A DNA stretch of 64,000 nt from UBA5868 sp964482025 (GTDB lineage: Bacteria; Pseudomonadota; Gammaproteobacteria; Pseudomonadales; Cellvibrionaceae), in the NCBI GenBank assembly GCA_964482025.1, contig CAYZVN010000004.1, positions 1 through 64,000 on the forward strand. The letters run 5' to 3'. Positions 57,265 to 64,000 of the stretch are shown piece after piece. The notes below the pieces were generated by a model. It had not been told where the DNA came from. It was given only the letters and a program-made list of their open reading frames with translations, and did not search any database. The translations under genes and the position numbers were made by a program. Positions within the stretch are counted from its first letter, which is position 1; every line of letters starts with the position of its first letter.

Positions 57265-60200
57265 ATGTTGATTTTGCCTGGTGCCGCTGCTCTTTCTGCC
57301 TTCCGCCGTGACAAATTATTGCATTCGCTGCGCGAGCGTCAGCCGGGCATCAGCGATATAGCGGCCGAATATATTCACTTCGTTGAGCTGACGGAGGCTC
57401 TGGACGGCCACGAGACTGAGCTGTTGGCGCAGCTACTGACTTACGGTCCCAAAGCCGCCAAAGTGTCCCTGAAAGGCAGTTTACTGCTGACAGTACCCCG
57501 GCCGGGTACGATTTCTCCCTGGTCATCCAAAGCCACCGATATTGCGCACAACGCCGGCCTGCATAAGGTGCGCCGCATTGAGCGCGGGGTCGCCTACTAC
57601 ATCCGCGGATCGTTCGATGCGCAAGCGGTACTTCCACTGGTCCACGACCGCATGGTGGAAACGGTCTATGACAGCCTGGATGACGCCGCCGTACTGTTTG
57701 AGCGCCACGAGCCGCGTCCGCTGCACGTGGTGGACATTATCAGCGGTGGTCGCATTGCCCTAGAAGTGGCCAATACCGAGCTAGGTCTGGCTTTGGCGGA
57801 AGATGAAATCGACTACCTGTTCGACAACTTCCAGCAACTGGGACGCAACCCCACCGATGTGGAGTTGATGATGTTTGCCCAGGCGAACTCCGAACACTGC
57901 CGCCACAAAATCTTTAACGCCAGCTGGACACTGGACGGCCGTGAGCAAGACTTGTCGCTGTTCAAAATGATCAAAAATACCTATGCGCAGGCCGGCGACA
58001 ACGTCTTATCGGCCTATGCCGATAACGCATCGGTGATCCGTGGCACGGAAGCGGGGCGCTTCTACCCCGATCCCGCCAGCGGCGAATACCGCGCACACCA
58101 GGAGCCGATTCATATCCTGATGAAGGTGGAAACCCACAACCATCCCACGGCTATAGCGCCCTTCCCCGGAGCAGGCACGGGCGCGGGCGGTGAGATTCGC
58201 GATGAAGGCGCGGTTGGTAAAGGCTCTAAACCGAAGGTCGGTTTAACCGGCTTCACCGTCTCTAACTTGCAAATCCCGGGTTACGAGCAGCCGTGGGAAG
58301 AGAACTACGGCAAGCCGGATCGCATTGTTTCCGCGCTGGACATCATGATCGAAGGCCCCTTGGGTGGCGCCGCGTTTAATAATGAGTTTGGCCGGCCGAA
58401 TATTTGCGGTTACTTCCGCACTTTCGAGCAAGACCACCACGGTGAGCGCCGTGGCTATCACAAGCCGATTATGTTGGCCGGCGGTTACGGCAACATTAAA
58501 GAAGAACATATCGCGCAACAGCCCTTTGCTCCGGGCGCTAAATTGGTGGTACTGGGCGGCCCTGCCATGCTGATTGGTCTGGGTGGCGGCGCCGCCTCTT
58601 CCATGACCTCGGGCACCTCCACCGAATCCTTGGATTTTGCCTCGGTGCAGCGACAGAACCCGGAGATGGAGCGTCGCTGTCAAGAAGTGATCGACCGCTG
58701 CTGGCAGTTGGGAACGGACAACCCCATCGCCTTCATCCACGACGTCGGTGCGGGCGGCTTATCGAATGCCTTTCCTGAGTTGGTAAAAGACGGCGGCTGC
58801 GGTGGCCGTTTTGAGCTGCGCGATGTACCCAATGACGAGCCGGGCATGTCGCCGCTGGAGATCTGGTGTAACGAATCGCAAGAGCGCTATGTGTTAGCCA
58901 TTGCACCGGAAAATCTCGCCCGTTTTGAAGAGATCTGCCGGCGCGAACGCTGCCCTTATGCGGTGGTGGGTGAAGCGACAGAAGAGAAAACCTTGATATT
59001 GAACGATCGCGTGCTCGAGGCGCGCCCCATCGATTTGCCGATGTCGGTGTTGTTCGGCAAGCCGCCCAAAATGCATCGCGTCGCCGAGACGCTCGAACTC
59101 CGCCAGGAGCCGCTCGACCTCTCCGAAGTCTCCCTGGCGCAAGCGGTGGAGTTGGTGCTGCAGCACCCGGCCGTCGCGAGCAAGCAATTCTTGATTACCA
59201 TTGGTGACCGCTCGGTGACCGGTCAAGTCGTGCGCGACCAAATGGTCGGCCCTTGGCAGGTGCCGGTAGCGGACTGTGCGGTCACCACCGCGTCCTACGA
59301 CACTTACGCCGGTGAGGCCATGAGTATGGGCGAGCGCACGCCGGCCGCGCTGCTGGATGCCCCGGCCTCTGGACGCATGGCCATAGGCGAAGCCATTACC
59401 AATATTGCCGCGACTCGTATCGGCCAATTGCGCGACATTAAACTGTCGGCCAACTGGATGTGCGCCGCCGGTCACCCGGGGGAAGAGGAGAAGCTGTTCC
59501 GTACGGTGGAAGCGGTGGGTATGGAGCTGTGCCCCCAGTTGGGCCTGACCATTCCGGTGGGCAAGGACTCCATGTCCATGCGTACCCAGTGGCAAAAAGC
59601 GGGGCGGGACCATGCGGTCACCGCACCTTTGTCGCTGGTGATCTCTGCCTTTGCGCCAGTGTTGGATGTGCGCAAAACAGTGACGCCACAGTTGCGGACG
59701 GATATCGAGGATACCGTTTTGTTATTGGTGGATGTGGCCGATGGACGTCAGCGTCTCGGTGCGTCCATCTTGGCGCAAACCCGCAAGCAATTGGGTGACG
59801 CTACGCCGGACCTCGATGATCCCGCACAGTTGCAGGGCTTCTTTGATGGCATGCAAGCAAACTTGGATGCGGGCGCGGTGCTCGCCTACCACGATCGCAG
59901 TGATGGTGGGCTCTTTACCACCTTGGCAGAGATGACGTTTGCTGGGCGCTGTGGCGTTCAGGTGGACTTGGCCGCGCTGGGTGGTGAGCCACTGCCGGCG
60001 CTCTTTAATGAAGAGCTGGGCGCGGTGCTGCAGGTGCGTGCCGGGGATGTCGCCGCCGTAGAACAGCGCTTTGTCGCCGCCGGTTGTTCCCGCGTGGTGA
60101 CGATTGGCCGGGTAACGGCTGAGCAGGATTTTGTGGTGCAGCAGGGCGGCGAGGTTCTCTACCGCTCCACGCGCTCGGCGCTGCAGACGCTATGGGCGAA

Positions 60201-61125
60201 AACCAGTTATCACATCCAGTCGCTGCGCGATAACCCCGAGTGTGCGGCACAAGAGTTTCAGACAATCCCCGCCGACGACCCAGGCCTTAGCGCCAAGCTC
60301 ACTTACGATCCGTCAGAAGACATCACCGCGCCCTACATCAACCGAGGGGTGAAACCGAAAGTGGCGATTCTGCGGGAGCAGGGCGTTAACGGCCAGGTGG
60401 AAATGGCAGCGGCGTTTGACCGCGCCGGTTTCGCGGCGGTGGATGTCCACATGAGCGACATCCTCGCGGGTCGGGTAGGTCTGAATGATTTTAAAGGCGT
60501 AGCGGCTTGCGGCGGCTTCTCCTACGGCGACGTCTTAGGCGCAGGCGAAGGCTGGGCGAAGACCATCTTGTTCAACAGCCACGCCCGCGATGCGTTTGCG
60601 GCTTTCTTCCAGCGCAGCGATACCTTTAGCTTAGGGGTGTGCAATGGCTGCCAGATGATGTCGAACCTGAAGTCGCTGATTCCCGGTGCGGATCACTGGC
60701 CGCGCTTTGTGCGTAACCTGTCGGAGCAATTCGAGGCGCGGGTCTCACTGGTGCGCATCGAAGAGTCGCCGTCGGTTCTGCTAAAAGGGATGGCGGGGTC
60801 GCACTTACCGGTGGCGGTCGCCCATGGTGAAGGGCGTGCCGAGTTTGCCGATGAAGAGGCGCTGCGCAACTGCGACCAAAGCGGTTTGGTGGCGGTGCGC
60901 TTTATCAATAACCACTTGCAGCCGGCATCTATGTACCCCGCCAACCCCAATGGCTCGCCGCTGGGTATCACCAGTCTGACCAGTCGCGACGGTCGGGTCA
61001 CCATTATGATGCCGCACCCGGAGCGGGTGTACCGCACGGTCACCAACTCCTGGCAGCCGGAAGGCTGGAGCGAAGACGGCGGTTGGTTGAGAATGTTCCG
61101 CAACGCTCGGGTGTTTGTCGATTGA
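57265..61125 (+). CDS. purL: Phosphoribosylformylglycinamidine synthase
   Basis: Single-chain (PurLQ-type) FGAM synthetase of purine synthesis, 1286 residues. Order: PurS-like N-terminal (about 1-150), two FGAM synthase AIR-domain halves (MAQANSEHCRHKIFNASWT, ETHNHPTAIAPFPGAGTGAGG, and FGGAASSMTSGTSTESLDF-type ATP motif), and a C-terminal class I glutamine amidotransferase domain with nucleophile Cys in GVCNGCQMM and the HGEGRAEF region. ATG at 57265 gives the normal length; the longer frame to 57154 runs through the promoter. Divergent from mltF. Confidence 0.97.
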   Translation: MLILPGAAALSAFRRDKLLHSLRERQPGISDIAAEYIHFVELTEALDGHETELLAQLLTYGPKAAKVSLKGSLLLTVPRPGTISPWSSKATDIAHNAGLHKVRRIERGVAYYIRGSFDAQAVLPLVHDRMVETVYDSLDDAAVLFERHEPRPLHVVDIISGGRIALEVANTELGLALAEDEIDYLFDNFQQLGRNPTDVELMMFAQANSEHCRHKIFNASWTLDGREQDLSLFKMIKNTYAQAGDNVLSAYADNASVIRGTEAGRFYPDPASGEYRAHQEPIHILMKVETHNHPTAIAPFPGAGTGAGGEIRDEGAVGKGSKPKVGLTGFTVSNLQIPGYEQPWEENYGKPDRIVSALDIMIEGPLGGAAFNNEFGRPNICGYFRTFEQDHHGERRGYHKPIMLAGGYGNIKEEHIAQQPFAPGAKLVVLGGPAMLIGLGGGAASSMTSGTSTESLDFASVQRQNPEMERRCQEVIDRCWQLGTDNPIAFIHDVGAGGLSNAFPELVKDGGCGGRFELRDVPNDEPGMSPLEIWCNESQERYVLAIAPENLARFEEICRRERCPYAVVGEATEEKTLILNDRVLEARPIDLPMSVLFGKPPKMHRVAETLELRQEPLDLSEVSLAQAVELVLQHPAVASKQFLITIGDRSVTGQVVRDQMVGPWQVPVADCAVTTASYDTYAGEAMSMGERTPAALLDAPASGRMAIGEAITNIAATRIGQLRDIKLSANWMCAAGHPGEEEKLFRTVEAVGMELCPQLGLTIPVGKDSMSMRTQWQKAGRDHAVTAPLSLVISAFAPVLDVRKTVTPQLRTDIEDTVLLLVDVADGRQRLGASILAQTRKQLGDATPDLDDPAQLQGFFDGMQANLDAGAVLAYHDRSDGGLFTTLAEMTFAGRCGVQVDLAALGGEPLPALFNEELGAVLQVRAGDVAAVEQRFVAAGCSRVVTIGRVTAEQDFVVQQGGEVLYRSTRSALQTLWAKTSYHIQSLRDNPECAAQEFQTIPADDPGLSAKLTYDPSEDITAPYINRGVKPKVAILREQGVNGQVEMAAAFDRAGFAAVDVHMSDILAGRVGLNDFKGVAACGGFSYGDVLGAGEGWAKTILFNSHARDAFAAFFQRSDTFSLGVCNGCQMMSNLKSLIPGADHWPRFVRNLSEQFEARVSLVRIEESPSVLLKGMAGSHLPVAVAHGEGRAEFADEEALRNCDQSGLVAVRFINNHLQPASMYPANPNGSPLGITSLTSRDGRVTIMMPHPERVYRTVTNSWQPEGWSEDGGWLRMFRNARVFVD

Positions 61126-61130
61126 TGCTT

Positions 61131-61170
61131 TTGGCCGTGACGCTAATCAGTGCTCACGGCCAACTGTTTT
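61131..61170 (+). terminator. Terminator of purL
   Basis: TTGGCCGTGA (61131-61140) and TCACGGCCAA (61154-61163) form a perfect 10-base stem six bases after the stop, followed by CTGTTTT. Confidence 0.8.
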
Positions 61171-61237
61171 ACCTTTACTGAGAATTGCCTTTGCTGAGAA
61201 CTACCTTCGGAGCCAATGCCACCGTTTTTGCGGAGCG

Positions 61238-62374
61238 TTACGAAGCGGGTTTTGAAATTAAGATGGCCGCGCGATATTGGTTGCGGCCGTATTTGATCAT
61301 CTTCGCGAAGTCGGACAAGGGCACCGGTACGTAAACGGTGTCCACCGGCGTTTTCCATTCATCCTCGTCGACTTCGGGATCGTTGAAGTAGGCAAAATCC
61401 TCATCAATATCCACTAGCCATACCCAGTGCGGCCCTTTGCTGCGATTCATGCGGTAGGTGCTGATCAGCAAAATAATTTGCTCGCCGGCGCGCAGGGCTT
61501 CGCGTGCGGCCTCTATGTCTTTAGGAAAGGGCTCAACCGACAGGCCGCAGGCGGCCGCTTGCTGGGCTAAATCGTGGTGAATCAGCTCGATAATTTCCTT
61601 TTTTTTGGGACTGCGCACCGAATCGAGAAACGGCGGCTCTTCATTGGCAAGCCACAGCCGTACCCGATAACCGCGCCTGTGCGCAGCCAGTGCCAAACCA
61701 TAGGGCGAGGTGCCGCCGTGGCCGGTAGTCATAAAAATGGTGGTAGCTTCGCGCCAGATATTTAACTCTTCAATTTGATTCATGGGCTGATTGGGATTCG
61801 CCTGTTTGGCCGCCATCAGCAGCGAGGCGGGACCGCAGGTGAAATCCGTCGTCTGCGTGTAGTAAGGCAATTGCGAAGGAATTTGTCGGTCGATTTGCAA
61901 ACGCTTTTCCATCCGGTAGCCGTCATTGCCATCCTCGTAATAGTGGTGCAGGCGGCGTATGGGCTCGTAGCCGAGCGACTGATACAGCTTTTGCGCCCCG
62001 GGATTGTCGTCGGCCACTTCCAGGCGGATAAATAGGGAGCTGCGTTTGCGCGCGGAAGTTTCCATGGTCAAAATCAATTGGCGCGCATGGCCTTTGCCGC
62101 GCTCGTCCGGGTGAACCGCCAATGAATAGATCCGCGCAAGTGAGGTGCCGCGATGGAACAACAGCAGGCCATAACCCGCCAGGGTGGTCGCGGTGGCGGT
62201 TGCGTCCGCCTCGGTATTGGCGCGATCAATCACCCAAAGTTGGGCGGTGCTTTTGGTGAGGAAATAGCGAAAGCTGCGCTTGCTGATGCGGTCGTGGGTA
62301 AAGCAAAGATTTTCTAAGTTGATAAGACCTTGAAGATCATCCAGGGTGGCGATGCGGGGGGGATGAGAAGTCAT
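61238..62374 (-). CDS. GNAT acetyltransferase - C39-type peptidase fusion protein
   Basis: A 378-residue soluble protein. Residues about 6-158 are a RimI-like GNAT domain (acetyl-CoA loop PDERGKGHARQL, then LYQSLGYEPIRRL). Residues about 166-375 are a papain-like C39 peptidase domain: Cys180 (TTDFTCGPASLLMA), His316 (PHWVWLVDID) and Asp332 (FNDPEVD) form the expected triad. Such fusions occur beside RimK-like ATP-grasp ligases and were proposed (Iyer and co-workers, amidoligase studies) to make and trim peptide tags. No signal peptide. ATG at 62374; a GTG-free longer frame exists. Divergent from the RimK-like gene across 83 bases. Confidence 0.9.
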   Translation of the reverse strand: MTSHPPRIATLDDLQGLINLENLCFTHDRISKRSFRYFLTKSTAQLWVIDRANTEADATATATTLAGYGLLLFHRGTSLARIYSLAVHPDERGKGHARQLILTMETSARKRSSLFIRLEVADDNPGAQKLYQSLGYEPIRRLHHYYEDGNDGYRMEKRLQIDRQIPSQLPYYTQTTDFTCGPASLLMAAKQANPNQPMNQIEELNIWREATTIFMTTGHGGTSPYGLALAAHRRGYRVRLWLANEEPPFLDSVRSPKKKEIIELIHHDLAQQAAACGLSVEPFPKDIEAAREALRAGEQIILLISTYRMNRSKGPHWVWLVDIDEDFAYFNDPEVDEDEWKTPVDTVYVPVPLSDFAKMIKYGRNQYRAAILISKPAS

Positions 62375-62457
62375 AAAAATAGTACTTGATAAGTTGCCAG
62401 ATTTTGCCACACTTGCGCGCGACCGCAAGCGGTTTATCCTTTCGGACCTTCAAGTAT

Positions 62458-63909
62458 ATGACCCAACTAAAAATTATTATTGAAAATGCCTCAGACTGGG
62501 CGGGTTTTTATCCATCCGAAGATGTTGTGCTGGCCAAAGACTACCTCGCCCAGCCGACGTCAAAGGAACGCTACAAGGTCATCAATCTCTGTCGCCAGTA
62601 CTCCTACCTCAGCACCGGCTATTACTGTTCGCTGCTGGCCGAGGCGCGCCACCATCAAGTGATCCCCGCAGTAAAACACATACAGGATTTGTCGCGGCGT
62701 ATTTGGCTTGGCGTCATCAATGTCGATGCGCAAAAGCAGCTTTCCGAAGTCGCCGGTGACACGAAAGAGCACCAGATGATGGTGTATTTCGGATTTACCG
62801 CCGAGCCGCAACTGGCCGATCTAGCGCGTCAGTTATTTGAGCAAATACCCGTGCCGATTTTAAAAGTGGTGTTTCAGCGCAAGGACACCTGGCGTCTCGC
62901 TGCGATTGAGGCGGGGGCTCTGAACGCGTTAACGGAGCAGCAGCAGACAGATTTTGCCAACGCGCTCGACAACTACAGCCATCTGGTGTGGCGCAAAGCG
63001 AAAGCGCGCAAAAATTATCGCTACGATATGGCGATTTTGGTAGACCCGAACGAACCATTTCCGCCGAGCAACTCGGTCGCCATCAAGCGTTTTATTAAAG
63101 CGGCAAAAAAGCACGACATAATGGCGGAAACCATCACCCGCAAAGACATTGGCAAGCTGTCGGAATACGACGCCTTGTTTATTCGCACCACTACCTCGGT
63201 TAATCATTACACCTATAAATTTGCGCGCCTCGCGCAAGCGGAAGGTTTGGTGGTGATGGACGACCCGGATTCGATTTTGCGTTGCACCAACAAAATTTAT
63301 TTGGCGCAACTGCTGGAAACTCACGGCTTACCCACGCCGAAAACCCGCATTCTGACCCGCTCAGACCTCAACCGGATTGATGACATCATCCAGGATTTGG
63401 GCTTGCCCATTGTGCTCAAAGTGCCGGATGGCTCTTTCTCGGTCGGTGTTAAAAAAGTCAAAACAAAAGAAGAGCTGGTGGATGAGTTAAAGAGCATGTT
63501 CAAAAACAGCGCTCTTATGCTCGCGCAAACTTATACCTACACGGAGTTCGATTGGCGCATCGGTGTTTTGAATAACCAGCCCTTGTATGCCTGCCGTTAT
63601 TACATGGCAAAAAATCACTGGCAAATTTATAACCACGCAGCGGACGCGGCGGGTAAGAAGACTGGTGGATTCGATGCGATGCCCACCTTTGAAGTCCCTA
63701 AGCCCGTGTTAAAAGCGGCGATCAATGCCACCAAACCCATTGGCGATGGCTTCTATGGCGTGGATATCAAACAAAACGGCAAAGATGTGTACATCATCGA
63801 AGTCAATGACAATCCCTCCATTGAATCGGCCGTGGAAGATAAATTCCTCGAAGGCGAACTCTACGATGCGGTAATGGCGGAATTTCGCCGCCGCTTGGAT
63901 GAGAGTTAA
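62458..63909 (+). CDS. RimK-like ATP-grasp ligase with RLAN N-terminal domain
   Basis: A 483-residue ATP-grasp amino-acid/peptide ligase. N-terminal region (about 1-200, QYSYLSTGYYCSLLAEARHHQ) is the RimK-associated RLAN domain; a pre-ATP-grasp Rossmann unit follows (about 205-290); the ATP-grasp proper is about 290-480, with LPIVLKVPDGSFSVGVKKV (ATP loop), and Mg-binding Glu/Asn in IEVNDNPSIES. Unlike E. coli RimK (about 300 residues, glutamylates ribosomal S6) it carries the large extra N-terminus. Substrate unknown. Divergent from the GNAT-C39 gene, with which it likely works. Confidence 0.9.
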   Translation: MTQLKIIIENASDWAGFYPSEDVVLAKDYLAQPTSKERYKVINLCRQYSYLSTGYYCSLLAEARHHQVIPAVKHIQDLSRRIWLGVINVDAQKQLSEVAGDTKEHQMMVYFGFTAEPQLADLARQLFEQIPVPILKVVFQRKDTWRLAAIEAGALNALTEQQQTDFANALDNYSHLVWRKAKARKNYRYDMAILVDPNEPFPPSNSVAIKRFIKAAKKHDIMAETITRKDIGKLSEYDALFIRTTTSVNHYTYKFARLAQAEGLVVMDDPDSILRCTNKIYLAQLLETHGLPTPKTRILTRSDLNRIDDIIQDLGLPIVLKVPDGSFSVGVKKVKTKEELVDELKSMFKNSALMLAQTYTYTEFDWRIGVLNNQPLYACRYYMAKNHWQIYNHAADAAGKKTGGFDAMPTFEVPKPVLKAAINATKPIGDGFYGVDIKQNGKDVYIIEVNDNPSIESAVEDKFLEGELYDAVMAEFRRRLDES

Positions 63910-63962
63910 GGCACAAGAGTTTGCCGATTACTTGCCCGCTCAAATAAAACCGTGCGAAGGCG

Positions 63963-64000
63963 CTACGCCGCTGCTTTCCAGGCCTCGCCGGCCAAGCGCA
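63963..64000 (-). CDS. Possible C-terminal end of a minus-strand gene
   Basis: Reading the right edge on the minus strand gives RLAGEAWKAAA followed by TAG at 63963-63965, which looks like a normal protein end. Only 11 codons are visible, so neither existence nor function can be confirmed. No terminator was seen in the 53 bases between it and the RimK-like gene. Confidence 0.25.
   Translation of the reverse strand, partial: RLAGEAWKAAA

Overview
The window is a stretch of gammaproteobacterial chromosome. Two things suggest a Cellvibrio-like member of the Cellvibrionales. First, there is a pair of secreted lipoproteins in which long poly-serine linkers join carbohydrate-related modules, a hallmark of Cellvibrio, Saccharophagus and Teredinibacter. 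Second, the housekeeping gene order resembles Pseudomonas (nadC-DUF1631-ampD-ampE; fxsA-groESL; purN-purM-DUF2066-hda; dapA-bamC-MBL hydrolase). This assignment is inference from content and synteny. No rRNA or tRNA gene, CRISPR array, prophage or complete insertion sequence was seen.

Layout. 1-5.4 kb: the tail of an unknown gene, two divergent poly-serine lipoproteins (a GH6-like protein with altered catalytic motifs; a ricin-lectin/beta-helix protein) and an unrecognised protein. 5.5-12.6 kb: NAD synthesis (nadC), a membrane-anchored retropepsin-like protein, DUF1631, then peptidoglycan recycling (ampD, ampE, ampG) with a cysteine-less alkyltransferase-like protein. 12.7-20 kb: DUF481 protein, fxsA, groES-groEL behind a sigma-32-type promoter, sodB, a coiled-coil membrane protein, class I fumarase and phhB. 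20-26 kb: a GGDEF/EAL signalling protein coupled to a tiny zinc-ribbon protein, purN-purM, a DUF2066 protein and hda. 26-35 kb: molybdenum/sulfur-related genes (MOSC, moeA, moaB, moaA) on the minus strand, divergent from cobA-nirB-nirD (siroheme synthesis and NADH nitrite reductase).

35-42 kb: a membrane-anchored response regulator, a TraF_2-like outer-membrane protein with an internal 64-residue duplication, a CPBP protease, a TauE/SafE exporter, a glycosyltransferase-like protein and miaE. 42-48 kb: fabV, lpxL-like acyltransferase, dapA, bamC, an MBL hydrolase, then a 410-bp gap with a cluster of DnaA boxes before a PilZ protein. 48-52.5 kb: LRR lipoprotein, OmpA-family lipoprotein, and a BlaI-type repressor / M56 peptidase-TonB fusion / TonB cluster, with a palindromic MITE lying exactly at the blaI stop codon. 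52.5-64 kb: rnb, DUF1653, tadA, mltF, purL, and a divergent pair made of a GNAT-C39 peptidase fusion and a RimK-like ATP-grasp ligase.

The best candidates for poorly described biology are: (i) the GH6-like lipoprotein that keeps the fold signature but lacks the catalytic acid; (ii) the BlaI/M56-TonB/TonB circuit, in which TonB domains occupy the place of the BlaR1 beta-lactam sensor; (iii) the GNAT-C39 plus RimK pair, probably a peptide or protein tagging and trimming system; (iv) the REC-transmembrane protein; and (v) the DnaA-box cluster and the LexA-like box, both in unexpected places. Start codons were chosen from ribosome-binding sites, signal peptides and family lengths, so several are shorter than the longest possible reading frame.
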